64,000 nucleotides of DNA from Chryseobacterium hagamense (GCF_007991455.1 NZ_BJYJ01000013.1:62001-126000); one strand, 5' to 3'; positions 17,767 through 27,686 are shown, counted from the stretch's first letter. Made by a program: numbers and translations. The notes: generated from the sequence alone by a model not told the origin.

Positions 17767-19989
17767 ATGACGTATGCAATTATCATTATCACCCTGCTGG
17801 CCCTCTTTATCTTTACCAATTACAACGGAAGGATCAGAAGACTGGAACGGGAAATTGCCGAACTGAAGCGGAAAATAAACGAGGATGTTTTTTATAAGCG
17901 TCCGGACACCGTTCGGCAACCCCCTGAAACTGCTGAGACTACCGCAATACAGGAAACTCCGGTATCCAGTTCGCCCGGGCCCGCGGATGATAAACAGCAT
18001 CCTAAACAGGACGAAGACCGGCTCTCACCGGCATTTGAATTCCTGAAACAGAATGCTTTAACCATCATCGGAATTTTTACGCTGGTGCTGGGCATCGGTT
18101 ATTTTGTAAAATATGCCCTGGACAAAAACTGGATTGGTGAAACATCACGCGTGGGAATCGGTGTTCTGGCAGGTACAGGAATTATAGGTCTGGGACATTT
18201 CCTGAGAAAAAATTATGCTGTATTTGCTTCCATCATTACCGGAGGAGGTATTGCCGTCCTGTATTTCACGATTACCATCGCCTTCCGGGAATACCACCTG
18301 TTTTCTCAGATGTCTGCCTTCGGGATCATCTGTTTTATAACGCTGATCTGTATCCTGATTTCATCCTTTTACAACAGTGAAACCCTGAATGTTTTTTCAT
18401 TGTCCGGAGGTTTTCTCGCTCCCCTGATGATCAGTTCCGGAGAAAACAATTACCTTTTTCTCTTTTCATATCTTACCATCCTGAATATAGGAATGCTGGC
18501 CATTGCTTTCCTTAAGAACTGGAAGCGTGCCGGTTGGATCTCTTTTCTGTTTACAACCGTTTATCTGGCTTACTGGACCGCGGAACACGCGGAAATGCGA
18601 AGTGTATATTTTTATATCATCACTTACCTTGTTTTTTATCTGTTTGCCCTACGGGATTATAATAAAAATAACCTCCTGCTTCCGTATGATATTTTGATGC
18701 TGGTACTGATTAACTTTACGAGTATTACCGGACTGGTTTACCTCTTTGAGACCCTGAGGTACGAGCCGGTGGTTATTTTCCCTGTTATTTTTGCGCTGGT
18801 GAACCTCAGCCTGCTGTACCGGGAATACGCCCGCAGGAAATTCGAAATTCCCTATTCCGTTTTTGCAGGGATTGCAGTAAGTCTTTTTACCGCAGCCGTT
18901 GCCTTGCAGTTTAAGACGCATCTGATAACAAGTCTCTGGGCAATCGAATCAACACTGATGCTGTTCATCTGGAAAAGGACTCAACTGAATATCTTTAAAC
19001 GCTGTTTTTATATCCTGTTTCCCCTGGTCATCATGGCCCAACTGATTACCTGGACCGGATATATTGATACTAAAAACCTGGCCGTTGTTTTCAATCCGGT
19101 ATTCCTGACCAGTGCCGTTACGGTAACTGCCACTTTCGTGAATCTAATCTTACTGAGAAAACTGGAGGATTTCAAGGATGAGAAAACCGGTCTCTTCAAG
19201 AATATGTTTGCGGTAGTGAGCTACGGGGTCATTTACATAGCGCTTCTGCTGGAAATTGTTTACCACCTTTCAGAAAAGCCATGGATCGTGATCTTCAGTA
19301 CGGCCATGCTGTACAGCCTGTTCTTTATTTTTATTATCCTGCTATTCAGGAGAAAGCTGGAACTTAACAAAATTCTGGAAGTAATTCTCCTGTATATATT
19401 TTTTGTATTGATAATCATCAATACGTTAATTTCCGGTTCCGGGATCATTTCAGATTGTTTATCGGGAAAACTGCCTTTCGCCTATTATCCTGCTTACCTG
19501 CTGTACTGGATCCCGTTTGCTGTGATCATGGCATCCCTTTTAGCCAAATCCGATTTTTTTAAAATCAAACTTTCTTATTGGGCCGTCTTACTTACTTTCA
19601 CCGTTGCAGTGAGTGGTGAGCTATACCATATATATATAATGTCCCGTGCCGGTCACTTTTCTGATATGGCTCCGCTGACGAAACATTTCAGCCTGCTTTA
19701 CCTTCCTATTATATGGGCCGTGCTTGCCAGCCTCTTCCTTTACAAAGGACTGAAAAGCGGAACAGCGGAATATAATAAAGCCGGCTTTGTGCTTATCTCC
19801 CTAATGATCTTCAAGCTTTATGCTTATGACGTCTGGGAAATGGATAATGTCTCAAGAATTATCGCATTCATCATGCTCGGAATTATCCTGCTGTTAAGTT
19901 CATTCCTTTTTCAGAGGGTAAAAAAAATCATCCGGAATATGGTGGAGAGAAAAGAAGAAAATACGGATCCCGGAAATACATTTCCTTAA
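17767..19989 (+). CDS. DUF2339 polytopic membrane protein
   Basis: 740 aa. A short N-terminal membrane helix (AIIIITLLALFIFTNY) is followed by a coiled coil (IRRLEREIAELKRKI), a Pro-rich linker, and then about 20 hydrophobic segments starting with FEFLKQNALTIIGIFTLVLGIGYFVKYA, which is the DUF2339 signature. These large bacterial membrane proteins have no known function. A TATATTTG -7-like element at 17741-17748 lies between the preceding terminator and the start, so it has its own promoter. Monocistronic. Confidence 0.88.
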   Translation: MTYAIIIITLLALFIFTNYNGRIRRLEREIAELKRKINEDVFYKRPDTVRQPPETAETTAIQETPVSSSPGPADDKQHPKQDEDRLSPAFEFLKQNALTIIGIFTLVLGIGYFVKYALDKNWIGETSRVGIGVLAGTGIIGLGHFLRKNYAVFASIITGGGIAVLYFTITIAFREYHLFSQMSAFGIICFITLICILISSFYNSETLNVFSLSGGFLAPLMISSGENNYLFLFSYLTILNIGMLAIAFLKNWKRAGWISFLFTTVYLAYWTAEHAEMRSVYFYIITYLVFYLFALRDYNKNNLLLPYDILMLVLINFTSITGLVYLFETLRYEPVVIFPVIFALVNLSLLYREYARRKFEIPYSVFAGIAVSLFTAAVALQFKTHLITSLWAIESTLMLFIWKRTQLNIFKRCFYILFPLVIMAQLITWTGYIDTKNLAVVFNPVFLTSAVTVTATFVNLILLRKLEDFKDEKTGLFKNMFAVVSYGVIYIALLLEIVYHLSEKPWIVIFSTAMLYSLFFIFIILLFRRKLELNKILEVILLYIFFVLIIINTLISGSGIISDCLSGKLPFAYYPAYLLYWIPFAVIMASLLAKSDFFKIKLSYWAVLLTFTVAVSGELYHIYIMSRAGHFSDMAPLTKHFSLLYLPIIWAVLASLFLYKGLKSGTAEYNKAGFVLISLMIFKLYAYDVWEMDNVSRIIAFIMLGIILLLSSFLFQRVKKIIRNMVERKEENTDPGNTFP

Positions 19990-20091
19990 AACGTATTTCT
20001 CTGATTTCTATATTATCATAAATTTCATTCCCGTTTTCCAAAAAATAACTATATTTATCACGTTTTAATCATTGCTTATTCCTAAACCATT

Positions 20092-20532
20092 ATGAAAAAA
20101 TTATTCTACTCTTTTTTACTTTTGTCTTCGGCAACGCTGTTTGCACAGAAGAATGCATCAACCCGGTTTGCCGTTGCCAATGATGTGGTCGGAACGGTGG
20201 ATATGTTCAACAGTACAAATCTTAAAGGTTTTGTACAGAGTTCACGTACTTTCAAATCTGCGGCAGAACTTCCTCAAAACCTGAAAAAGTTCAATGCCAT
20301 CGCGGGAAACGGATTGGTAGAATACAAGCTGAAACCGGGATTGGGTGCTCTGGACCGGTTGCCGCTGTCGGATCTTAACGCACAATACAATCTTGAAAAA
20401 AATACGCCTGTCCTGATTGACGGATACGAATTTGCCGATACGGACATGAAAGTTTTCGGAGACCTGCTGATCGATGTTCAGGTAGTCGATAACAAAGGAA
20501 GCAAGGCCGTGTCCATTACTACAAAAAAATAA
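20092..20532 (+). CDS. Small secreted protein of unknown function
   Basis: 146 aa with a signal peptide (MKKLFYSFLLLSSATLFAQK). The mature part is about 125 residues without cysteines; I do not recognise the family. It ends with TTKK and shares a bidirectional terminator with the convergent rarA gene. No operon partner. Confidence 0.75.
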   Translation: MKKLFYSFLLLSSATLFAQKNASTRFAVANDVVGTVDMFNSTNLKGFVQSSRTFKSAAELPQNLKKFNAIAGNGLVEYKLKPGLGALDRLPLSDLNAQYNLEKNTPVLIDGYEFADTDMKVFGDLLIDVQVVDNKGSKAVSITTKK

Positions 20533-20554
20533 TTCTTACAGTCATACGTAAAGC

Positions 20555-20580
20555 AAAGGATACTCCGCAGAGTATCCTTT
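20555..20580. terminator. Bidirectional terminator
   Basis: AAAGGATACTC / GAGTATCCTTT, perfect 11-bp arms around CGCA. It ends at the first base of the rarA stop codon and serves both convergent genes. Confidence 0.8.
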
Positions 20581-21857
20581 TAATATTTATTGTTCCATTT
20601 CTTTTTCAGCTCGTCGTAGATTTTCTTTTCGGTGGCATTGTTTCCGGGTTCATAAAGCCGGGCATCCTTGATTTCTTCCGGCAGGAACGTCTGATCTACA
20701 AAATTACCGTCATAAGAATGGGCATATTTGTATTCTTTGCCATAATCGAGATCTTTCATCAGCTTGGTCGGTGCATTTCTGAGATGCAGCGGTACCGGCA
20801 GATTCCCCGTTTTCTTTACCAAAGCCAACGCTTCGTTGATCGCCATATAGGTAGAATTGCTTTTGGGTGAAACAGCCAGATACACCGCCGTTTCACTCAG
20901 GATGATTCGCGCTTCGGGATTCCCGATAACATTCACCGCCTGGAAACAGTTGTTCGCAATGACAAGTGCATTCGGATTGGCCAGACCGATATCCTCCGAT
21001 GCCAGGATCAGCATTCTTCTGGCGATAAACTTAATATCTTCCCCGCCGGCCAGCATTCTCGCGAGCCAGTACACGGCACCGTTGGGATCGCTCCCCCGCA
21101 TGGATTTAATGAATGCCGAAATAATATCATAGTGCTGTTCCCCGTTCTTATCATACAGCGCCATGTTTTCCTGAAGCACTTCCAGGACATCTTCATTAAT
21201 GATCTCAGTTTTCCCCGAATTCTTAAACTGGTTCAGCACCAGCTCCACAGAATTGATCAGCTTCCTTGCATCGCCGCCTGAATACTGGATAAAGGCCTCT
21301 TTTTCGGTAATTTTAAAAGAAGTGTGCTCATCCAGGTTGTATCTTCCGGAAGCAGTATCGATCAGTTCTTCCAGCTTTTCGTAAGTCAGTGCTTTTAAAA
21401 CATACACCTGGCTCCTGGACAGCAATGCCGAAACCACTTCAAAGCTGGGGTTTTCCGTTGTGGCCCCGATCAGGACGATCCAGCCTTTTTCCACCGCATG
21501 GAGCAGGGAATCCTGCTGGGATTTATTGAACCGGTGAATTTCATCAATAAACAGGATCGGTGATTTCCCGGAAAACAGGTTTTGCTTCTTCGCATCTTCA
21601 ATTACGTCACGGACATCTTTTACACCTGATGAAACCGCCGAAAGCTTGTAAAACTTCCGTCCCGAGTTCTCCGAGATGATCTCGGCCAGCGTTGTTTTTC
21701 CGGTGCCCGGCGGTCCCCAGAATATCATGGAGTTCAGGGAATTGTTCTGCATCATTTTCCTGATGGTCCCTCTCTCGCCCGTCAGATGCTCCTGTCCGAG
21801 CACATCGTCCAGCATTTTAGGTCTCAGTTTTTCAGCTAATGGAATATTTTGATTCAA
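20580..21857 (-). CDS. rarA: Replication-associated recombination protein A (RarA/MgsA)
   Basis: 425 aa, usual family length. AAA+ ATPase of the clamp-loader clade that acts at stalled replication forks and single-strand gaps. Visible elements are the N-terminal [19 protein letters not shown], Walker A ([12 protein letters not shown]), Walker B ([16 protein letters not shown]), sensor 1 ([11 protein letters not shown]) and the C-terminal MgsA domain ([21 protein letters not shown]). The gene stands alone. Confidence 0.97.
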   Translation of the reverse strand: MNQNIPLAEKLRPKMLDDVLGQEHLTGERGTIRKMMQNNSLNSMIFWGPPGTGKTTLAEIISENSGRKFYKLSAVSSGVKDVRDVIEDAKKQNLFSGKSPILFIDEIHRFNKSQQDSLLHAVEKGWIVLIGATTENPSFEVVSALLSRSQVYVLKALTYEKLEELIDTASGRYNLDEHTSFKITEKEAFIQYSGGDARKLINSVELVLNQFKNSGKTEIINEDVLEVLQENMALYDKNGEQHYDIISAFIKSMRGSDPNGAVYWLARMLAGGEDIKFIARRMLILASEDIGLANPNALVIANNCFQAVNVIGNPEARIILSETAVYLAVSPKSNSTYMAINEALALVKKTGNLPVPLHLRNAPTKLMKDLDYGKEYKYAHSYDGNFVDQTFLPEEIKDARLYEPGNNATEKKIYDELKKKWNNKY

Positions 21858-22030
21858 AATTTTAAGATTTAAGTATAATTAAATTAAGAGCAACGTTCAA
21901 ACCAATAAAGATTTTCCGGATTTATCCGGTAGGATAAATAAATCTGCAAACGCCAGAATTTCTCCGGTAAACAGCCCTTCAATGCACTTAAAGTTCTAAC
22001 AAATTTAAACTAATTTTCAATTTTTTACCC

Positions 22031-22038
22031 TATTTTTG
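22031..22038 (+). promoter_or_regulatory. -7 element of yidD-lgt
   Basis: TATTTTTG, exact TAnnTTTG match, only 7 bp before the TTG start of yidD, predicting a transcript with almost no leader. Confidence 0.5.
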
Positions 22039-22045
22039 CATTGTT

Positions 22046-22288
22046 TTGAAACTTACATTCAACAAAATAATCACTTTCCCTTTGGTAATCTTTATCCGGT
22101 TTTACCAATGGTTTATTTCGCCGCTGCTTCCCAAAAACTGCCGTTATCAGCCTACATGCTCCCATTACATGATACAGGCGCTGCAGGTTCACGGGATTTT
22201 CAAAGGATTGTGGCTCGGTGTAAGAAGAATTTCAAGATGCCATCCGTGGGGCGGAAGCGGATATGATCCGGTACCGCCAAAGAAGTAA
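22046..22288 (+). CDS. yidD: Membrane protein insertion efficiency factor YidD
   Basis: 80 aa, full length. The family core is plain: [21 protein letters not shown], then [19 protein letters not shown] and GGSGYDPVP. It is an inner-membrane-associated helper of YidC-dependent insertion. The start is a TTG at 22046 (MKLTFNK); no ATG in the frame precedes the conserved region. It lies 33 bp upstream of lgt and is probably co-transcribed with it, rather than with rnpA-yidC as in many bacteria. Confidence 0.93.
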   Translation: MKLTFNKIITFPLVIFIRFYQWFISPLLPKNCRYQPTCSHYMIQALQVHGIFKGLWLGVRRISRCHPWGGSGYDPVPPKK

Positions 22289-22321
22289 TATTTAAACAAA
22301 CAAACTATTAAAAAAATAGCA

Positions 22322-23590
22322 ATGAGCAATATTTTTTTCAGAATGTATCTCGTCATTTTTGCGCTGATTACCCAGTGTCTTTTTGCACAGAACTATTCCG
22401 ATGGCCTGTCCGACGGAACCCTGCACGTTAATTCCACGAACGTTCCCGTTAAAATCTATTCCACAACAGAAGTTCAGGACCTCAATGAATTTGCAGATAA
22501 ACCGATTAAAGAAAATGTATTGGTTATTCTCAACGAAACCAACTTTGAACCGGCTTATGTCAATTACAGTACGGCAACTTTAGCCAAATATAAAATGGTT
22601 CATTATCAGTTTCTGGATAAAAACTTCAGACTGATCGACACGCCGGCAACCAATGACAATGTGGGAACTTTCAGATATGCCGTAAAAATCCGGAAGCCGA
22701 TCACAGAAGCCGACCAGGTGAGCCTGGATACGCCTTTCAAAATCTGGAACCCTTCAAAAGGCATCGAACTTGGCCCGGTGACCCTTCATTTTTACAGCCT
22801 GATGTTCATTTTTGCTTTCGGTTTCGGTTATCTGCTGATGAACAGGATCTTCAAGATCGATAATGTGAACCAGAAATACCTGGAGCCGCTTTTCACATGG
22901 ACCCTGATCGGAACCATCCTCGGAGCAAGAATGGGGCACGTTATTTTCTACCAGCCCGAACTTTTCAAAGAAGATTTCTGGAGTGTGTTCCTGCCCATCA
23001 GCACCAAGAACGGATTGAAATTCACCGGATTTTCCGGACTGGCCAGCCATGGGGCTACCATTGCCCTGATCCTTACCACTTTATATTATTCATTTAAAAT
23101 CATCAAAAAGAATCCGTTCTGGGTGTATGACCGTTTGGGAATCGTGGTTTCCCTGGGCGGCGCTTTTGTACGGTTAGGAAACTTCTTCAATTCGGAGATC
23201 ATTGGCAAGCCAGCTGATCCCAACTCCCCCTTTGCCTTGCTTTTCCCGCAGCAGAGCAGCGAATACGGCGTAACGGTTCCGCGTTATCCGTCACAGCTCT
23301 TTGAAGCTTTCGGCTACGTCTGCCTTTTTGTGCTGCTATGGATCCTGTACAGAAAAACCAATAAAAAATACCAGCAGGGATGGCTGTTCGGATTATTCTT
23401 CATCATTCTTTGGGCCATCCGGTTCTTTGTGGAATTCCTGAAAGAGCCTCAGGGCGACGAATTCATCCAGTTCGGCGGACTGAATACCGGCCAGGTCCTC
23501 TCCATTCCTTTCATGATCGCCGGTGTTATTATTATGATAATTTCTAAAAAATTCAGAATTACCCAGGCAGAAAACGAAAAGCCTGAGTAA
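22322..23590 (+). CDS. lgt: Prolipoprotein diacylglyceryl transferase with N-terminal extension
   Basis: 422 aa. Lgt transfers diacylglycerol from phosphatidylglycerol to the lipobox Cys of prelipoproteins in the inner membrane. The catalytic part starts near residue 138 and has the family blocks GARMGHVIFYQPELF, GLASHGATIA (catalytic His region) and RLGNFFNSEIIGKP (Lgt signature), with about 7 membrane helices. In front is an extra 130 residues or so: a signal-peptide-like segment (MYLVIFALITQCLFAQN) and a soluble, probably periplasmic, beta-rich part. Typical Lgt proteins are about 260-300 aa. No start codon nearer the core stands out as better supported. Confidence 0.93.
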   Translation: MSNIFFRMYLVIFALITQCLFAQNYSDGLSDGTLHVNSTNVPVKIYSTTEVQDLNEFADKPIKENVLVILNETNFEPAYVNYSTATLAKYKMVHYQFLDKNFRLIDTPATNDNVGTFRYAVKIRKPITEADQVSLDTPFKIWNPSKGIELGPVTLHFYSLMFIFAFGFGYLLMNRIFKIDNVNQKYLEPLFTWTLIGTILGARMGHVIFYQPELFKEDFWSVFLPISTKNGLKFTGFSGLASHGATIALILTTLYYSFKIIKKNPFWVYDRLGIVVSLGGAFVRLGNFFNSEIIGKPADPNSPFALLFPQQSSEYGVTVPRYPSQLFEAFGYVCLFVLLWILYRKTNKKYQQGWLFGLFFIILWAIRFFVEFLKEPQGDEFIQFGGLNTGQVLSIPFMIAGVIIMIISKKFRITQAENEKPE

Positions 23591-23604
23591 AAATTGATTC
23601 AAAA

Positions 23605-23645
23605 TAAAAAAAGGCAAGTCTGTATGATGCAGGCTTGCTTTTTTA
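23605..23645 (+). terminator. lgt terminator
   Basis: GCAAGTCTG / CAGGCTTGC stem with one G-U pair and a 7-base loop, flanked by A and T runs, shortly after the lgt stop codon. Confidence 0.8.
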
Positions 23646-23695
23646 TTTACAATAGTCTTAAGTAAAAGAAGAATCCGGATTAACAGGTTGAATAT

Positions 23696-23794
23696 GATCT
23701 ATAATGTTGTCTTAAAGTCCCGAAAGGACGGCTTTCTATAGAGTGTGATAAAATCCTATCCGCAGCGTGAATCATTTATCCATTCTGCCAAGAG
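23696..23794 (+). repeat. Dispersed ~95-bp element, copy 1
   Basis: Begins at GATCT and includes TTAAAGTCCCGAAAGGACGG, GATAAAATCCTATCC and CTGCCAAGA. The reverse complement of 42124-42214 lines up along most of its length (TTAAAATCCTGAAGGGATGG, GATGAAGTCCTGTC, CCGGCAAGA). The 5' part forms a GTCC-GGAC hairpin. Confidence 0.7.
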
Positions 23795-23952
23795 GAATCT
23801 ATATAAAATCCTGGCGGAATAATTTTAACTTTATTTTAAATCAATTAAACAACCGAATATAAGCCATATACTTTCGAATTCATCTTAGGATTAATAATCA
23901 GTAAAATCGGCTGAGCCCTCGTTCTATTAATATTTCAGCGTTATAACGATCG

Positions 23953-25467
23953 TTACAACGCTCTCACCACCAATTCATTCAGTTCAGTAAACACCCTTCC
24001 GAATTCATGGATGACATCGGTTGGAAGCATCGATTCTTTCGAATACTTTTCGGAAGCGAATTCTGCGGCCCGGCCATGGAACCAGACACCTAAAATAGCG
24101 GCTTCTTCCTGGGTATAGTTCTGTGCCGAAAATGAGGTGATGATTCCCGTCAGGATATCCCCGCTCCCTCCTTTGGCCAGTCCGGAATTTCCCGTAACGT
24201 TGTAATAGACCTTTCCTTCAGGCGTTACCACCTGGGTCCGGTGGTCTTTCAAAACAATATAAAGATGATGTTCTCTGGCCTTGGTTTTTGCGAGCTCAAC
24301 CCGTTCAAAAGAATTCCCCGTAGCTCCGAACAGCCTTTCGAATTCTTTGGGATGAGGCGTGATGACGGATCCTTCAGGGATCAGCTTTATATTTTCAGGT
24401 TCCTGTGAAATCATGTTGAGCGCATCGGCGTCCAGAATCAAAGGTTTTGCGTGTGCTTTTAAAAAGCTGAGGAAAGTTTTTACCGTTTCTTCATGGGTTC
24501 CGAGCCCGGGCCCTGCCCCGTAAACAGCCTGGTCATCTGCTTCAATATGATTAATAAACTCCGTCCCGCCTTCAAGGAACATCGCTTCAGGATTGGAGGT
24601 CTGTAAAATCTCGTAACCGCATTTCGGAGCAAGGGTGAATGTAAGGCCGGCCCCGGTTTTCAGGGCTGCTTTTGTTGACAAAACTGCTGCTCCCATTTTA
24701 CCATAGCTTCCTCCGATAATCACTACTTTTCCATAGGTGCCTTTATGGGAAAATTCCTGTCTCGGCTTAAAGATCTGCTTCACCGCTTTATCGTTGATCA
24801 CAAAATTTTCCGTTTCCGTTTCGGCAATGTAATCCTCACTGATCTGAATATCCAGAATCCGTACTTTTCCGGCATATTTACCGGTTTCGGGGTGGAGAAA
24901 CGTCTTTTTCCAGAACTGGAAGCTGAGGGTATAATCGGCTTTAAAGACAGAGTTCCCTTCCGGAGAAACCGAATCGGCAAAAAGTCCGGACGGCAGATCG
25001 ATGGAGATTTTGATATTGGCGGTCCTGTTTAATAATTCGACCAGGTCTTTGAATTCTCCCTCCAGAGGTCTTGATAATCCGGTACCGAAAAGCGCATCGA
25101 TAATCACCGTCCTGCTGTCGAAACGGTAGTCTTTCGCTTCCCTGAATTCCCTTACCGAAATCCCGGAAATTTCCTTCAGCTCCCTGAAGTTGTTTTGGGC
25201 ATCGGGAGAAAATTTAGCTTTTGAATTGGTAAAAACATCGATATCAAAACCTTTCTGATACAACATCCTGGCAATAGCGAAGCCATCGCCGCCATTATTT
25301 CCGTTCCCGCAGAAAATGGCAAAATTCCGGTGGTTCTTACAGTTTTCGGAAATCCAGTTGACGCAGGATTCTGCAGCCCTTTCCATAAGCTGTATGGAAA
25401 GCACGGGCTCATGTTCAATGGTATACCGGTCTCCCCTTTGAATTTGCTCTGCTGTAAAGATTTTCAT
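23953..25467 (-). CDS. nnr: Bifunctional NAD(P)H-hydrate epimerase / ADP-dependent dehydratase
   Basis: 504 aa. Repairs damaged hydrated NADH and NADPH. The N-terminal half is the YjeF_N epimerase (RAAESCVNWI, FCGNGNNGGDGFAIARML, DALFGTGLSRPL). The C-terminal half is the YjeF_C ribokinase-like dehydratase (KGTYGKVVIIGGSYGKMGA, GAGPGLG, and the nucleotide-binding GNSGLAKGGSGDILTGII). Both domains look complete. A single-gene unit. Confidence 0.97.
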   Translation of the reverse strand: MKIFTAEQIQRGDRYTIEHEPVLSIQLMERAAESCVNWISENCKNHRNFAIFCGNGNNGGDGFAIARMLYQKGFDIDVFTNSKAKFSPDAQNNFRELKEISGISVREFREAKDYRFDSRTVIIDALFGTGLSRPLEGEFKDLVELLNRTANIKISIDLPSGLFADSVSPEGNSVFKADYTLSFQFWKKTFLHPETGKYAGKVRILDIQISEDYIAETETENFVINDKAVKQIFKPRQEFSHKGTYGKVVIIGGSYGKMGAAVLSTKAALKTGAGLTFTLAPKCGYEILQTSNPEAMFLEGGTEFINHIEADDQAVYGAGPGLGTHEETVKTFLSFLKAHAKPLILDADALNMISQEPENIKLIPEGSVITPHPKEFERLFGATGNSFERVELAKTKAREHHLYIVLKDHRTQVVTPEGKVYYNVTGNSGLAKGGSGDILTGIITSFSAQNYTQEEAAILGVWFHGRAAEFASEKYSKESMLPTDVIHEFGRVFTELNELVVRAL

Positions 25468-25655
25468 ATCTGAATGCTATTAGTGTTTCCCCAGCAATTT
25501 ACGAAAACTAATGCTAAAAAAAATTGTCCTATGACATGAATAAAACTACTTTTTTCGAATTATCCGCTAAAATTGTAATCCGGAACTAAAGAATTCATTT
25601 TTTTTTGTACCTTAATCCTTTATTTTTCTGAATAATAAACCAAAAAAAATACGTT

Positions 25656-26045
25656 ATGGGATTTGTAAAAGAATTTAAACAATTTGCCTTCAAGGGGAAT
25701 GTCCTTGACCTTGCCGTAGGGGTGATCATCGGTGCAGCGTTCAGTGCGATCGTAAAATCATTTGTCGATGACATCATTACGCCTCTGCTTTTAAACCCGG
25801 CTCTGGAGAAAGCCCATGTGAAGAATATTGCCGAGCTATCATGGAACGGCGTCAAATACGGAAGTTTCCTGTCGGCAGTAATCAGCTTTTTCATTGTAGC
25901 CCTGGTCCTGTTTCTTCTGATTACGGCGATCAATAAACTGAACAGAAAGCCGGAACCTGTACCGGTAGTTCCTGCCGGACCAACTGAAGACCAGAAGCTT
26001 CTGGCTGAAATCAGGGACCTGCTGAAAAGCAAAAGCAGTTTATAA
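25656..26045 (+). CDS. mscL: Large-conductance mechanosensitive channel MscL
   Basis: 129 aa homopentameric inner-membrane channel that releases solutes on hypo-osmotic shock. The N-terminal amphipathic helix and TM1 are typical (FVKEFKQFAFKGNVLDLAVGVIIGAAFSAIVKSFVDDIITPLL). TM2 is FLSAVISFFIVALVLFLLITAIN, and the C-terminal helix (EDQKLLAEIRDLLKS) forms the cytoplasmic bundle. Single-gene unit. Confidence 0.97.
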   Translation: MGFVKEFKQFAFKGNVLDLAVGVIIGAAFSAIVKSFVDDIITPLLLNPALEKAHVKNIAELSWNGVKYGSFLSAVISFFIVALVLFLLITAINKLNRKPEPVPVVPAGPTEDQKLLAEIRDLLKSKSSL

Positions 26046-26172
26046 TATGCTGAACCCGAAGTAAAAACCGGATTAAAAGATTGTAAGAGGAAAGCTGGCT
26101 GGACGTTTTTTTCAGTAACCTCTGTTTTCTTTCACCGACTGTTTAAAATAAAGAGTATAAAATTCAGGTTAA

Positions 26173-26206
26173 ATAACAAAGCACTTCATCCGAAGTGCTT
26201 TGTTAT
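26173..26206. terminator. Terminator between mscL and the SerA-like gene
   Basis: Perfect 14-bp arms (ATAACAAAGCACTT / AAGTGCTTTGTTAT) around CATCCG, 20 bp past the SerA-like stop on the minus strand. It can serve both convergent genes. Confidence 0.8.
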
Positions 26207-26226
26207 CTGTTTCAATATTGAATTTC

Positions 26227-27186
26227 TTACTGAATCTGTAAAATGCTGGAGATCTGTTCGGCCAGTGAAAGTCCGATCCGGTCCTGGGCTTCCAGGGTAG
26301 CGGCTCCCGTGTGCGGAGTCATGGATATTTTCGGATGGGTAAGGATGTCTTTGGAAGGTGTAGGTTCGTTGATGAATACATCAAGCCCTGCAAACTTCAC
26401 TTTTCCCGAATCCAGCGCTTCAATCAGGGCTGCTTCATCGATAACGCCTCCTCTGGAGCAGTTGACGATTGCCACGCCATCCTTCATCATCTTAAATTCA
26501 TTTCTCCCGATCATGTAGCCGTCTTTCTGGGCCGGAACGTGAAGGGTGATAAAGTCCGAATGTTTCAGCACATCCTGAAGTGGTTCCGTTTCGATGTCCA
26601 CATTGATGAACTGGTTGTTATAGAATTTTACTTTAATACTGGCGTTCCCGACATTGCTGTCGGCCGCGATCACTCGCATTCCCAGGCCTAAGGCGATCTT
26701 GGCAACCTCCTGTCCGATCCGTCCCATTCCTACGATTCCGATCGTTTTTTCTTTCAGTTCAATTCCGGCAGAATACGCCTTCTTAAGACCGGCAAACTCG
26801 GTATCGCCAACCACCGGCATTTTCCTGTTGGAGTCCTGTAAGAATCTTGCTCCTGAAAACAGGTGGGCAAAAACCAGCTCAGCCACAGATTCTGAAGAAG
26901 CCGAAGGCGTATTAATCACATGGATGCCTTTTCCTCTGGCGTAGTCTACATCAATATTATCCATTCCTACCCCGCCTCTCCCGATGATCTCGATTGAAGG
27001 GCACTGATCAATAAGGTCTTTACGGATCTGCGTGGCGCTGCGCACCAAAACCGTACGGATCTTATGTTCATTGATATAATCAACCAATTGCTCCTGCGGA
27101 ACTTTGGTGGTGATTACTTCAAAACCTTTCTCCGTCAATGCATCAATCCCGGACTGGTCCAGGCCGTCGTTTGCTAAAACTTTCAT
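26227..27186 (-). CDS. serA: D-2-hydroxyacid dehydrogenase, probable D-3-phosphoglycerate dehydrogenase
   Basis: 319 aa NAD-dependent dehydrogenase of the D-2-hydroxyacid family. The visible motifs are GRGGVGMDNIDVDYA, the nucleotide-binding GIVGMGRIGQEVAKIALGLGM, NCSRGGVIDEAAL, and the catalytic His in TPHTGAATLEAQDRIG. The close resemblance to the catalytic part of SerA suggests oxidation of 3-phosphoglycerate for serine synthesis. It has no C-terminal ACT domain, so serine feedback through that domain is absent; short SerA forms are normal in flavobacteria. No serC adjoins it, so specificity is inference. Confidence 0.85.
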   Translation of the reverse strand: MKVLANDGLDQSGIDALTEKGFEVITTKVPQEQLVDYINEHKIRTVLVRSATQIRKDLIDQCPSIEIIGRGGVGMDNIDVDYARGKGIHVINTPSASSESVAELVFAHLFSGARFLQDSNRKMPVVGDTEFAGLKKAYSAGIELKEKTIGIVGMGRIGQEVAKIALGLGMRVIAADSNVGNASIKVKFYNNQFINVDIETEPLQDVLKHSDFITLHVPAQKDGYMIGRNEFKMMKDGVAIVNCSRGGVIDEAALIEALDSGKVKFAGLDVFINEPTPSKDILTHPKISMTPHTGAATLEAQDRIGLSLAEQISSILQIQ

Positions 27187-27275
27187 AAAACTTTTTATTG
27201 ATTTAATTATTAAAAAAACTAAAGATCAACCCTGCTTCCGCAACATTTAATCGTTTAATCTTACCGGTAAATTTT

Positions 27276-27686
27276 TTATTCTTCCTCTTCTTTGAATACC
27301 TCAATCGTTACCTGCTTTTCCACAAGATCGGTAAACCTCCCTTTGTACCGTGTAGCCCTTACCAGATGGTTATCGATCCAGTGGTAGTTCCCTCCCCTCG
27401 GTTTTCCGCATAACACGCTGTGGTATTTGAAACCGTGCTTATCCAGCCAGTCGATGGTAATCTGCTTCAGGTTTTCGGTTCTTGAAGTGAAGAAACAGAT
27501 CTGGTGGCCTTCGTCATACCATTTGTTGATGGTTTCCAGGGCATCCGGGAAAGGTTCACAGGTCACCATTCTTTCCGGTTCTTCATTCGGAACGTCTTCG
27601 GTAATGGTTCCGTCGATATCAATTAAATAATTTTTTACGCCGTCCTTCAGAATCGGACTCAAGTGATCTATGTATTCTAATTCCAT
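27276..27686 (-). CDS. HAD-like phosphatase family protein
   Basis: 136 aa from the preferred ATG at 27686 (MELEYIDHLSPILK); the frame runs 6 codons further upstream. The HAD nucleophile motif I is DIDGTITEDVPNE and motif II is FFTSRTEN, so it is a small HAD-fold protein. The C-terminal motifs are not clearly canonical. Close relatives in Chryseobacterium are named phosphoheptose isomerase, which the sequence does not support. It lies 89 bp upstream of the SerA-like gene on the same strand, perhaps co-transcribed. Confidence 0.75.
   Translation of the reverse strand: MELEYIDHLSPILKDGVKNYLIDIDGTITEDVPNEEPERMVTCEPFPDALETINKWYDEGHQICFFTSRTENLKQITIDWLDKHGFKYHSVLCGKPRGGNYHWIDNHLVRATRYKGRFTDLVEKQVTIEVFKEEEE

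Larger units (their letters stand above)
23591..23952. other. Intergenic region with terminator and dispersed repeat
   Basis: 362 bp without a gene. Holds the lgt terminator and one copy of a roughly 95-bp dispersed element at 23696-23794. Confidence 0.7.
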
